A program made the translations under genes and the position numbers. This document shows positions 37,401-45,417 of a stretch of DNA of 64,000 nt, one piece after another. The notes beneath the pieces were generated by a model that searched no databases, was not told the origin of the DNA, and was given only the letters and a program-made list of their open reading frames with translations. Position 1 is the stretch's first letter. Each line of letters starts with the position of its first letter. This DNA comes from Saprospiraceae bacterium (lineage in GTDB: Bacteria > Bacteroidota > Bacteroidia > Chitinophagales > Saprospiraceae), in the NCBI GenBank assembly GCA_020630775.1, contig JAHDIN010000002.1, positions 44,607 through 108,606 of the forward strand, written 5' to 3'.

Positions 37401-39968
37401 AGAATTAGAACCGCAGATCGGATCTTCTATTAAGTATGTAAATACATGCATACCTATTGGTAATGTGCTGACGTCTATTCTGTTGTAGTCTACAGGATTA
37501 AAATCTGGGAAACTTGGTGCAGACCATGTGCCACTTTGGTTACTCGTACCAATTTGATCATAAAAATTAATCGTCTCACTAATAAATCCTTCACAAACTT
37601 CTATAGAAGCATTTTGACCTACATCAGGTGGTAACTGAATTTGAATGTTCATAGAATCCAACATGCTGCAACCACCTATCGTATCAATGATAAATAACTT
37701 TTGATCAAATTTGATCGAATCTCCAATCACTCTTCTCGATGCTGGGTTTCCAGTAGTATCAATGGCGTAATAGGCTGACATTGATGTATTCCCTCTTATT
37801 GGTCCTAAAACTAAAAATTCACACACAGTAGTATCCATAGGTAGCGTAGTGAATGGGGAACTACTAATATTAATGTCTACAGGCACAATAGGTGCACAAG
37901 ATTGATCTACATTAGGATCAAACATAAATAGAGTTTGATTATATGGGGCATTAAGCACCGTGCCGGGTGCAATCGGAGTTGTGCCACCTTGATCAGCAAA
38001 ATAGCTTACTGTTGGTGTAGTCGGATTAATTGGAGGTAAGACTAAAGAGTCGCAAATTACTGTAGGAATATCTGCGTTATAATTTATAGCTGTACTCGCT
38101 TCAAGTGAAATTAGCTGAGTTGTATTACATCCATTATCACCATTTAAAATCAACCAAATCTCATTAATGCCAGAACTCGCAGGATCAATTATGTCTCCAA
38201 AGGTGAAAGAGGTGCCTGTCCCATTTTCTTCTGTGTTGTATTCAAAGCTATTGAAGAATTCACCTGTTGGCTGTGGTAATTCTACTCCACCGCAACCACC
38301 TAGCTGATTGCCAGGTGTGAAAATGACTGGGTTGTGGGTTAAGTTTAATTCAATAGGTTCGGCAACATTATTACAAGATCCTCCTAAGGCTTCAATAACT
38401 ATCCATACTTCAGTTGTTGTATACGGAACTGAAAAGTAAGGTCCATCAGTGCCTGCGGCATCTAAATAATAACCAGTAAAAAGAGAAATAGGATCTACAT
38501 TAGCTACCTGTCCTAAAGGCGGCATGGCAAACATATCATCCGTACAAGAGGTAATTGGGCTTTGAATAATTTCAACTAAAGGTTGTAAATCTAAGTCGAT
38601 GCCAAAACATAGGAATTCTGAATAACATGTACCATCATATGTTCTCGCACATATTTCTGTATCTGTAACCACCCAGCTATCAGGATCAGTTATTTCTTCA
38701 TCAGGATCATCTTCTAGATAGTAGATGACTTCATCTCCCGAACCACCATTTATAATATCGTCCAAAGTTGTTAAATCAATAGGTGCTCCAGGTGGCGAAC
38801 AAATTTCTTGATCACCTGGGTCAAAAATAGGAGGGGGGTCTGCTAATTGTATGGAAGCACCTCCACCAATAATATTACCAGCGCAGCCAGTATTGTCAGT
38901 TATGTTATCGAGCTCTAAAGTAATTGGCAAATAAAATGAGGCCATTACGATACGCGGAGGATCAAAACTATCATCTATAAATGGTACAATGGCATCTTCG
39001 TCGATACAAATTCTGAATGTCTCATCGATATCAATTACTGGTGCTTGTGGAATTGAAATACCATTTACCGTAAAGGAAGCAGTGTAAGGCCCGGTACCGC
39101 CAGCAATTTCTACGGTTACATCAGAGTCCTCATTAGTACAATTGTCAATGCAAACATCTCCTCCGCCACTTAATTCCGCATCGAAAGTGGAGATACTTAC
39201 CATCTGTTCTGTTACTGCTGTGCAATTATTGACATCGGTAGTAGTTAGTGAGTAAGTTTCATTGTCCTCTGCACCTGTGGCGAAAGTAGATTGGATATTT
39301 GGATCATCAATAGTGCCATTGCCATCATTATCCCATTCCCAACTGACTACATCATTTGGATTTACAGCTGTACCTGTTAAGTCTAGATTACTGTTAGAAC
39401 AAACAGGAGCGTTTGTAGAAAAATTAGGAACTGCTTGCCAGCATATAATAGAAACATTTGCATATGTGTTCGTTTCATTGGATGCCCAATTTTGATTTCG
39501 GATATTGAATTGAGCCATCGTTGCTCCATCAACGCAATATTCTTCCGTTTGATATGTGCCCACTTGATCTGCATCCGTTGCACCACTTCCCCCAAGAATT
39601 AGTTCATCCTCCGGACTTCCGTCAATTTCAAATTCTACCCACATAAAATCCCAACAACCATCACATGCACCAGCAGTCGGATCTGTTACATCGCAAGCAC
39701 AACCTCCAATACAAACGGGCATACCTGTAGAAGGGCTTTCTTCATCGCAGTATTCCATATTGCCATCTCCTTCCCAAGGCAAGGAAAATTCATAACTTAT
39801 GCTAAATGCAATTGAGCTACATAATGATATATCTGCAGAATATTGTTCATCAATAAATCCATCGATGTTATTATGTGATATAGGCCCAGCTTCTAGCACT
39901 ATTGTCGTTTGGCCAATAAGGAATAGTGCCCCTGCTAGTATCAGCAAGGTCGACAGGTAACTTCTCAT
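34425..39968 (-). CDS. Giant T9SS type B (gliding-type C-terminal domain) secreted protein
   Basis: A protein of about 1847 residues from the ATG at 39968; an upstream in-frame ATG at 40022 is possible, but 39968 gives a clean signal peptide (MRSYLSTLLILAGALFLIG). The body is low-hydrophobic and Cys-poor, built of PKD/immunoglobulin-like modules. The C-terminal third (DNA 35170-36290) has about seven repeats of roughly 50-55 residues with the pattern LCEG-GNTYD-NNPSD-NGCDS-VDLTF. The end carries the type B T9SS sorting domain: FIPNIFQLGGG, VIFDRWGNTIFER, WNGTRDGNLIEQGVYMYVI and a final VTLVR. It is probably a surface or released adhesin-like protein; no enzyme domain was seen. Confidence 0.9.
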   Translation of the reverse strand: MRSYLSTLLILAGALFLIGQTTIVLEAGPISHNNIDGFIDEQYSADISLCSSIAFSISYEFSLPWEGDGNMEYCDEESPSTGMPVCIGGCACDVTDPTAGACDGCWDFMWVEFEIDGSPEDELILGGSGATDADQVGTYQTEEYCVDGATMAQFNIRNQNWASNETNTYANVSIICWQAVPNFSTNAPVCSNSNLDLTGTAVNPNDVVSWEWDNDGNGTIDDPNIQSTFATGAEDNETYSLTTTDVNNCTAVTEQMVSISTFDAELSGGGDVCIDNCTNEDSDVTVEIAGGTGPYTASFTVNGISIPQAPVIDIDETFRICIDEDAIVPFIDDSFDPPRIVMASFYLPITLELDNITDNTGCAGNIIGGGASIQLADPPPIFDPGDQEICSPPGAPIDLTTLDDIINGGSGDEVIYYLEDDPDEEITDPDSWVVTDTEICARTYDGTCYSEFLCFGIDLDLQPLVEIIQSPITSCTDDMFAMPPLGQVANVDPISLFTGYYLDAAGTDGPYFSVPYTTTEVWIVIEALGGSCNNVAEPIELNLTHNPVIFTPGNQLGGCGGVELPQPTGEFFNSFEYNTEENGTGTSFTFGDIIDPASSGINEIWLILNGDNGCNTTQLISLEASTAINYNADIPTVICDSLVLPPINPTTPTVSYFADQGGTTPIAPGTVLNAPYNQTLFMFDPNVDQSCAPIVPVDINISSSPFTTLPMDTTVCEFLVLGPIRGNTSMSAYYAIDTTGNPASRRVIGDSIKFDQKLFIIDTIGGCSMLDSMNIQIQLPPDVGQNASIEVCEGFISETINFYDQIGTSNQSGTWSAPSFPDFNPVDYNRIDVSTLPIGMHVFTYLIEDPICGSNSSDLIVNIIPLPFSGLDFSLEECMPSTYNFMELISFPVEGGFWQQVPMDTFNIIDSTNVDLSNLEAGTYTFLYTLEGPANTFCQNGMTTLSINIIEGPNAGLDNNTTACLGDIVNLRSLLSADADANGLFEPNGFLLTGDEWNTNGSTPDQSYFIEYIVNSAAASCPNDTSRFEIFLTNAITAGDAVVQAPVCAGQEIDLQEYLENESLGGLFFDANDNSPITNPWIVDMQRTIKYVIEGSGGCESDSIEFAVDVNDQALIDIQLSGSDLCQNSNECIELVVTSNYDGEFFVRIVPTGGSGQEEVIIVDVLNGEGTLMICAEGTFGLNGNGVFELNDDTDIISLFYEEYQIQECEAPTILTPPGQINLNQSTEETFEGDACAGEAAIINGEMYMASEVLQLTSVNGCDSIVNIIVNNFPEAISEVNGALCEGTSLDVFGTTISRDTVARFVEAGASFNGCDSIVDVNIVFQSVAIGILDDIICDGMPQEVEGNIYDENNPSDTINLPGGSVAGCDSTIYINFTFASEVINDEVAELCAGTDIEIGGNTYNENNPSDIIVLPGMASNGCDSIINVDLTFVAAVEERIEEVLCEDETREINGVTFDINNPSDQFDLTSTNGCDSTLIVNFTFQSDVEVNIENDLCEGEVFPFNGIDYDVNNPTDVVIVPGAGGCDTIFNINLTFLPAIELLFDQTLCEGDSFSYGGNTYDASNPTDMFMIPGQGGCDTTVTVDLSFSSALANIILEQTCEEEAGATLESVMGLQLPLEISINGMPNLQVDVLPYDFAISGFGMTEVIVTDGNCSYEETIERMGGSSGGAVTLDQSPLGNDQYQLTLNTSVNVNLTSLEWTSDNNNTSISCIECIDPIVSTTEATVITVTFLDEDGCDYTAMTTITPIPVIEEGEVFIPNIFQLGGGTNQSFYPQSSSPPVTINSMVIFDRWGNTIFERTNFPANDASLGWNGTRDGNLIEQGVYMYVIELASGEIKAGSVTLVR
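35170..36290 (-). repeat. Coding repeats with NGCDS motif in the T9SS type B protein
   Basis: About seven divergent repeats of roughly 50-55 codons, each with a Cys-containing strand (LCEG type), a Tyr-Asp turn, an Asn-Pro-Ser/Thr-Asp motif and a GCDS/T strand. The paired Cys could form one disulfide per repeat. Confidence 0.8.
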
Positions 39969-40083
39969 TATTATAGGATTTAATAAAACCTGTCTTAAAG
40001 TTAGATGACTTATAGGTAACATGTCTTAACAATATACTGAAATAGACTCCTGTATTACATAAAGACAGAAGTAAATTAAATAT

Positions 40084-40091
40084 TAATTTTG
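40084..40091 (+). promoter_or_regulatory. Putative -7 element of lysS promoter
   Basis: TAATTTTG matches TAnnTTTG and ends 17 bp before the lysS ATG, implying a very short leader. No clear -33 element. Confidence 0.35.
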
Positions 40092-40108
40092 CTCACCAAT
40101 TTAACAAT

Positions 40109-41623
40109 ATGACAAGGCCACTAAGCGAGCAAGAACTGATCAGAAGAGAAAATCTTCAAAAAATGATTGATTTGGGTATAAATCCTTATCCGAATGAAAC
40201 TTATCCAATTTCTCACTATTCGAACGAAATTCATGAAGGATTCGCCGAAGATAATGAAAAGTATAGTGCAGTTTGCCTTGCGGGAAGATTGATGAGTAGA
40301 CGGATAATGGGTAAAGCTTCATTCGCGGAAATCCAAGATACTCATGGTAGAATTCAGATTTATGTTAATCGTGACGAAATCTGTCCTGGTGAGGATAAAA
40401 CCCTCTACAACCAAGTCTTTAAAAAATTGCTTGACCTTGGCGACTATATTGGAATAAAAGGACATGCTTTTTTAACTCAAACAGGCACACTTTCTATTCA
40501 TGTGACCGAATTAAAAGTATTAAGCAAATCCGTAAAACCTTTGCCTGTTGTTAAAACGGACGCTGAGGGGAATACTTATGATGCCGTTTCAGATCCAGAA
40601 TTTAAGTATCGACAACGATATGTCGATCTAACAGTTAATCCAGAAGTACGACAAACTTTTGTCCAACGATCAGCTATGATCAATGCCATGAGAGAATTTA
40701 TGACTCAAAAAGGCTATCTGGAAGTAGAAACGCCAGTTTTACAACCTTTATACGGAGGAGCTGCGGCAAGACCTTTCAAAACACACCATAATACTTTGGA
40801 TACGCAATTTTATTTAAGAATTGCCAATGAGCTATACCTTAAAAGATTAATTGTAGGTGGGTATGACGGTGTATTTGAATTTGCCAAGGATTTTAGAAAC
40901 GAAGGAATGAGTCGTTTTCACAATCCAGAGTTTACAATGATGGAGCTGTACGTAGCTTACAAAGATTATGAATGGATGATGGACTTTACCGAGGAGATGT
41001 TAGAGTTTGTGGCCATGAAAGTGCATGGGACAACAGATATACAAGTGGGAGATAATGTCATAAGTTTCAAAAGACCTTGGAAGCGATTTTCGATGTATGG
41101 TGCCATAGAGCATTTCACGGGCGTAGATGTATCTGAAATGGATGAAGATACTATGCGTAAAGCAGCTGAGGATATGGGTGTCCATATTGATAAAACAATG
41201 GCTAGAGGAAAAATTATAGATGAAATATTTGGTGAAAAATGCGAGCATCAATTGATCCAACCAACATTCATTACTGACTATCCAGTCGAAATGTCACCAT
41301 TAGCCAAGAAGCATAGAGATAAGCCTGGTTTAGTAGAAAGATTCGAAGCTATTTGTAATGCAAAAGAGATTTGTAATGCATTTTCAGAGTTAAATGATCC
41401 ATTGGATCAAAGACAACGATTTGAACATCAATTAGAGTTAGGGAAAAGGGGAGACGAAGAGGCTATGCAATTAGATGAAGACTATCTCAGAGCATTAGAA
41501 TACGGCATGCCACCGACGGCAGGTATTGGTATAGGTATAGATAGATTAGCTATGATTATGACAAACCAACCGTCAATTCAGGATGTATTGTTGTTTCCAC
41601 AGATGAAACCGGAAGGGGAATAA
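40109..41623 (+). CDS. lysS: Lysyl-tRNA synthetase, class II
   Basis: LysS charges tRNA-Lys. The 504-aa protein has the N-terminal OB-fold anticodon-binding domain (about 55-150, GRLMSRRIMGKASF) and the class II catalytic core: motif 1 near FMTQKGYLEVETPVL, motif 2 FRNEGMSRFHNPEFTM, and motif 3 GIGIGIDRLAMIM. No fusion or truncation is seen. It is divergent from the T9SS gene and convergent with the deoxynucleoside kinase gene. Confidence 0.98.
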   Translation: MTRPLSEQELIRRENLQKMIDLGINPYPNETYPISHYSNEIHEGFAEDNEKYSAVCLAGRLMSRRIMGKASFAEIQDTHGRIQIYVNRDEICPGEDKTLYNQVFKKLLDLGDYIGIKGHAFLTQTGTLSIHVTELKVLSKSVKPLPVVKTDAEGNTYDAVSDPEFKYRQRYVDLTVNPEVRQTFVQRSAMINAMREFMTQKGYLEVETPVLQPLYGGAAARPFKTHHNTLDTQFYLRIANELYLKRLIVGGYDGVFEFAKDFRNEGMSRFHNPEFTMMELYVAYKDYEWMMDFTEEMLEFVAMKVHGTTDIQVGDNVISFKRPWKRFSMYGAIEHFTGVDVSEMDEDTMRKAAEDMGVHIDKTMARGKIIDEIFGEKCEHQLIQPTFITDYPVEMSPLAKKHRDKPGLVERFEAICNAKEICNAFSELNDPLDQRQRFEHQLELGKRGDEEAMQLDEDYLRALEYGMPPTAGIGIGIDRLAMIMTNQPSIQDVLLFPQMKPEGE

Positions 41624-41634
41624 TAAAAGCGATC

Positions 41635-42288
41635 TCAAGAACTAACTGATATTCTATGTACGCCTGGTTGATAAGGCTTAGATATCAAGAATTTTATAGT
41701 CTCGTATGAAGTGGGGTTTTTAACGAAGTCCATGTCTTGAATATCCAAAATCAAAACAGGATAGGAAGTGATATTTCTTAAATATTCGAAATAGGAATCC
41801 TGAATCTTTAGTAGGTAATCTGCTTTTAAAGTTTGTTCGTAAGGGCGATTTCTTTCTTTTATATTTTTTAGTAAATGACTGGTGTCTCGATGCAGGTAAA
41901 CCAAGATATCTGGATTGGGAAATGATTTGTCTAGTACAGAAAAAAGCATTTGAAATAATCGATACTCATCTGCACCTAAGTTTTTTCTTGCAAAGAGCAA
42001 TGATTTGGTAAAAAAGAAATCGGCGATGGTGTGATTGCTAAAAAGATCAGGATTTGATAAATGTGCCTGCAGTTGTTTATAGCGCTCCGTCATAAAGAAA
42101 AGCTCTACTGTAAAGGCATATCTGTCAGGATTTTCATAAAATAAAGGCAGGAAGGGATTGTTTTCAAACGACTCCATAATCTCTTTACCATTGAATTCAC
42201 GGCACAACATAGATACAAGAGAAGTCTTACCACTTCCCAAGTTTCCTTCAATGCATATGTATTCGTAAGGTATTTTGTATTGATTCAT
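41635..42288 (-). CDS. Deoxynucleoside kinase
   Basis: The 217-aa protein belongs to the dNK family of nucleoside salvage kinases. The P-loop is EGNLGSGKTSL; the substrate-binding glutamate region is IMESFENNPFLPLFY; the ERS-like position is in TIADFFFTKSLLFA; and the lid is IKERNRPYEQ. It would phosphorylate deoxynucleosides; base preference is not readable. It is the last gene of a minus-strand set with folK and a Na+/alanine symporter, four bases after folK. The neighbouring thyA also serves thymidylate supply, though on the other strand. Confidence 0.9.
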   Translation of the reverse strand: MNQYKIPYEYICIEGNLGSGKTSLVSMLCREFNGKEIMESFENNPFLPLFYENPDRYAFTVELFFMTERYKQLQAHLSNPDLFSNHTIADFFFTKSLLFARKNLGADEYRLFQMLFSVLDKSFPNPDILVYLHRDTSHLLKNIKERNRPYEQTLKADYLLKIQDSYFEYLRNITSYPVLILDIQDMDFVKNPTSYETIKFLISKPYQPGVHRISVSS

Positions 42289-42292
42289 GTAC

Positions 42293-42781
42293 TCAGTCCG
42301 CCTTGATTTTCACCACTTTATAGGTGTCTTTACTGTCTCGAAACAGCTCACTGATTGTACGATTCAATTCAGGATGGACCATCTCAGGACAAAGTTCCAT
42401 TAAAGGAGCGAGCACAAAATTACGATTACTTATTTCAGGATGAGGAATGTTTAAATTATGTTTTTTAATAATTTGATCACCATAGAAAAGAATATCGATG
42501 TCTATAACCCTCGGTAACCATTTTCCTATGCGCTTTCGACCCATTTTAGCTTCAATCAAATGGATGGTTTGAAGCATTTTATCAGGACTTTGTGATGAAT
42601 TGCATTTAAGGGCATTATTTAGAAAGGCTGGTTGGTTTTCACGACCCCATGCTTCCGTTTCGTAAATTGATGATGTAGCTGTAACAATGCCTATTTGGCT
42701 GTTGATCATCATCTCAGCCATTTCCATATTAAAAGCTCTGTCTCCAACATTACTGCCGAGACTTAAAATACATTCAATCAA
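42293..42781 (-). CDS. folK: 2-amino-4-hydroxy-6-hydroxymethyldihydropteridine pyrophosphokinase
   Basis: FolK transfers pyrophosphate from ATP to the pterin in folate synthesis. The 162-aa protein shows the family start LSLGSNVGDRAFNM, the NNALKCNS segment, and the signature PRVIDIDILFYGD, then PHPEISNRNFVLAPLMEL. The Mg-binding Asp pair of DIDI is present. It lies between the symporter and the kinase genes with gaps of five bases or fewer. Confidence 0.97.
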   Translation of the reverse strand: MIECILSLGSNVGDRAFNMEMAEMMINSQIGIVTATSSIYETEAWGRENQPAFLNNALKCNSSQSPDKMLQTIHLIEAKMGRKRIGKWLPRVIDIDILFYGDQIIKKHNLNIPHPEISNRNFVLAPLMELCPEMVHPELNRTISELFRDSKDTYKVVKIKAD

Positions 42782-42786
42782 ATTGA

Positions 42787-44373
42787 CTATTTCTTAATGG
42801 CGCTTAAATATTTAGCTAATTCTTTCTTCACTACTGGGAATAAAAAGAATAATCCAATCATGTTAGGGAATACTAATCCTAGAATCATGGCATCTGAAAA
42901 ACCCCATACAGATTTCATATTAGCTGCTGCTCCTATAACAACAAATAGTAGGAACATAACTTTGTATACTAGGTCAGACTTCTTGCTTTTACCAAAAAGA
43001 TACATCCATGATTGTTGACCATAGTAAGACCAAGAAATCATCGTGGATATAGCAAATAAAACCACACAGAAGGTTAAAAATACACCTGAGTAAGGAATGT
43101 AATTAGCAAATGCAGCAGAGGTAATTCCAGCACCTTTAACTTCAACGCCATCTATTAAAACGCCACCATTACCTGCATCTCCATATTCAAAAACGCCTGT
43201 AGAGTTGTAAATGATAATTACCAGAGCTGTCATTGTGCAAATCACAACAGTATCAATAAATGGCTCTAATAAGGCTACTAATCCTTCCGATGCTGGATAT
43301 TTAGTTTTTACCGCTGAATGAGCAATAGATGCAGATCCAGCACCAGCTTCATTAGAAAAGGCACCTCTTCTAAAACCAAGAAGTAATACACCAAACATAC
43401 CACCTAGTCCCGCTTGAGGAGAAAATGCAGTTTTGAATATCAAACCGAAAGCATCATCTACATATCCAATATTTGAAAAAATAATATATAAGCATGCAAT
43501 CACATACAAACCTGCCATGAAAGGCACTATTTTTTCAGTAACTGATGCAATTCTCTTAATACCTCCAATGATGATTACGCCTATTACAGCGGCCATCACT
43601 AGACCAACAGCAGTTTTCGCAAATGAAGAATCCATTCCAAATAAAGCAACAATTTCTTGTGCTGCTTGATTAGATTGAGCTGCATTACCTCCTGCAAATG
43701 ATCCACCAATACATAAAACAGCAAAGATGACTGCTAATACTTTACCTAAACCACCAAAGCCTTTTTCTTTCAAGCCTTTTGATAAATAGTACATAGGACC
43801 TCCATATACAGTACCGTCTGGACCAACATCTCTATAGGCTACACCCAAGGTACATTCTACAAATTTTGTAGACATTCCTAAAAGGCCGCAGATGATCATC
43901 CAAAAAGTAGCTCCCGGACCGCCGATCGCAATTGCTAAGGCGACACCGGCGATGTTTCCATTACCAACAGTTCCAGAAACGGCAGTCGCCAAAGCTTGAA
44001 AATGGCTGACTTCACCGTCTTTACTTTCATCTCTAATTGTATCAATAATATCACCACCTTGAACATTGACGGCTGTTTTTTCTGATAAGCCATGTCCTTC
44101 AACATCATCATATTTTCCTCTTACGACATTGATCGCTGTTGGAAAGTGCCTAAGGTTGACAAATGTGAATACTAAAGTGAAGAATAATGCGCCTAAGACT
44201 AAAAGGATCAATACGACAGGTACGCCGGCGATCTCTGCAAAAACAATATCCTGGCAAAAATTTGAAAATGGCTCAAAAGCTTTATCGATCTTTTCATCCA
44301 ATCCTTCTGCAGAAGCCAGAAATGGCGATAAGCAAAGGAGCAAAAGCAATCCGATTCTCTTAGAAATGATCAT
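42787..44373 (-). CDS. Sodium:alanine symporter (AGCS family)
   Basis: A 528-aa transporter with a signal-like N-terminal segment and about eleven spans. The AGCS signature is visible as VGNGNIAGVALAIAIGGPGATFW, followed by FVECTLGVAYRD and GPMYYLSKGL; the Asn and Gly of GNGNIAG belong to the sodium and substrate site in this family. It imports alanine or glycine using the Na+ gradient, which the nqr genes in this window could supply. It is the first gene before folK; its promoter shares the 126-bp divergent region with thyA. Confidence 0.95.
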   Translation of the reverse strand: MIISKRIGLLLLLCLSPFLASAEGLDEKIDKAFEPFSNFCQDIVFAEIAGVPVVLILLVLGALFFTLVFTFVNLRHFPTAINVVRGKYDDVEGHGLSEKTAVNVQGGDIIDTIRDESKDGEVSHFQALATAVSGTVGNGNIAGVALAIAIGGPGATFWMIICGLLGMSTKFVECTLGVAYRDVGPDGTVYGGPMYYLSKGLKEKGFGGLGKVLAVIFAVLCIGGSFAGGNAAQSNQAAQEIVALFGMDSSFAKTAVGLVMAAVIGVIIIGGIKRIASVTEKIVPFMAGLYVIACLYIIFSNIGYVDDAFGLIFKTAFSPQAGLGGMFGVLLLGFRRGAFSNEAGAGSASIAHSAVKTKYPASEGLVALLEPFIDTVVICTMTALVIIIYNSTGVFEYGDAGNGGVLIDGVEVKGAGITSAAFANYIPYSGVFLTFCVVLFAISTMISWSYYGQQSWMYLFGKSKKSDLVYKVMFLLFVVIGAAANMKSVWGFSDAMILGLVFPNMIGLFFLFPVVKKELAKYLSAIKK

Positions 44374-44473
44374 AATTCTAGGTTGTAATTTTAAATTAGT
44401 GCACTCAAGATAGCAAAACTGAAATAATTTGAGTTTTGTATGTCATCTTATCGTAATATTTAGCCCCTTTCCA

Positions 44474-44481
44474 TATTTTTG
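44474..44481 (+). promoter_or_regulatory. Putative -7 element of thyA promoter
   Basis: TATTTTTG matches TAnnTTTG and lies 18 bp before the TTG start of thyA, implying a leader of about 12 nt. Confidence 0.35.
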
Positions 44482-44499
44482 CCCAACATTGGATAACAG

Positions 44500-45294
44500 T
44501 TGAAACAATATCTCAATCTCCTTCAGCACATCATTGACAACGGCACTGAAAAAAGTGATCGAACAGGAACAGGCACGGTAAGCTGTTTTGGTTATCAAAT
44601 GCGTTTCGATCTCAATGATGGTTTCCCTATGGTGACCACCAAAAAGTTACACCTCAAGTCTATTATTTATGAATTGCTTTGGTTCTTGAAAGGAGATACT
44701 AATGTGAAGTATTTGCAGGATAATGGTGTCCGCATCTGGAATGAATGGGCTGATGAAAACGGCGATTTAGGTCCAGTGTATGGAAAGCAGTGGCGCAGCT
44801 GGACTAAACCTGATGGTGGCTCTGTTGACCAAATCAAAAATGCTGTTGAGACGATAAAGACGAATCCAGACTCTAGAAGAATCATTATCAATGCTTGGAA
44901 TGCCGGAGAATTGGATAAAATGGCACTCACGCCTTGTCATTGTCTATTTCAGTTTTATGTTGCAAATGGTAAGCTATCTTGCCAATTGTATCAAAGATCT
45001 GCTGATGTTTTCCTCGGTGTACCGTTCAATATCGCCTCTTATGCACTGCTAACATTGATGATGGCTCAAGTGTGTGATTTAGCTCCTGGAGAGTTCATTC
45101 ACAGCTTTGGAGACGTTCATTTGTACTCAAATCACATAGAACAAGCGCAATTGCAGTTGACAAGGACCCCAAAGCCACTGCCTACAATGCATATAAATAA
45201 AAACGTAAAGGATATATTAGACTTTGATTATGAGGATTTTAAGTTAGAAAACTACGAATACCATCCCCACATCAAAGCACCCGTAGCAGTATAG
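44500..45294 (+). CDS. thyA: Thymidylate synthase
   Basis: ThyA methylates dUMP to dTMP using methylenetetrahydrofolate. At 264 aa it has the standard length. [16 protein letters not shown], the catalytic Cys in [14 protein letters not shown], and [20 protein letters not shown] are all visible, and the C-terminus ends APVAV. No nearby ATG fits; translation from the TTG at 44500 gives the canonical start ([10 protein letters not shown]), so TTG is the likely start. A palindrome overlaps its 3' flank at 45295. Confidence 0.98.
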   Translation: MKQYLNLLQHIIDNGTEKSDRTGTGTVSCFGYQMRFDLNDGFPMVTTKKLHLKSIIYELLWFLKGDTNVKYLQDNGVRIWNEWADENGDLGPVYGKQWRSWTKPDGGSVDQIKNAVETIKTNPDSRRIIINAWNAGELDKMALTPCHCLFQFYVANGKLSCQLYQRSADVFLGVPFNIASYALLTLMMAQVCDLAPGEFIHSFGDVHLYSNHIEQAQLQLTRTPKPLPTMHINKNVKDILDFDYEDFKLENYEYHPHIKAPVAV

Positions 45295-45317
45295 TTATTT
45301 AGATGAAGTCTAAATAA
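45295..45317. promoter_or_regulatory. Palindromic operator candidate upstream of act/cox operon
   Basis: Perfect 9-bp arms TTATTTAGA (45295-45303) and TCTAAATAA (45309-45317) around spacer TGAAG. The same arms and spacer length lie upstream of nqrA at 15492-15516. Its centre is 56 bp before the act -7 element, against 66 bp for nqr, a one-helical-turn difference. It has no T tract, so it is a poor terminator for thyA. Confidence 0.6.
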
Positions 45318-45337
45318 ATAACTAGTTATGTAAGATA

Positions 45338-45369
45338 TTGTTAATACACTAAACTGAATGATAAATTTG
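45338..45369 (+). promoter_or_regulatory. Putative act/cox operon promoter
   Basis: The -7 element TAAATTTG (45362-45369) matches TAnnTTTG; a weak -33-like TTG lies at 45338-45340, 21 bp upstream. This would start the transcript near 45376, downstream of an in-frame ATG at 45358, and so supports 45418 as the actA start. Confidence 0.5.
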
Positions 45370-45417
45370 CAGCGATTAAGAGTAGGTGATTTAGAGAAAA
45401 TATATAACAGAAAACGA

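Noticed and set aside
45295..45317. Hairpin after thyA read as a terminator
   Set aside because: It has strong arms but no T tract, and the same palindrome occurs upstream of nqrA, where a separate strong terminator already exists. An operator is the better explanation.
45358..45417. Upstream in-frame ATG as the start of ActA
   Set aside because: A TAnnTTTG element at 45362-45369 would put the transcript start after this codon, and the ATG at 45418 gives a normal signal sequence.
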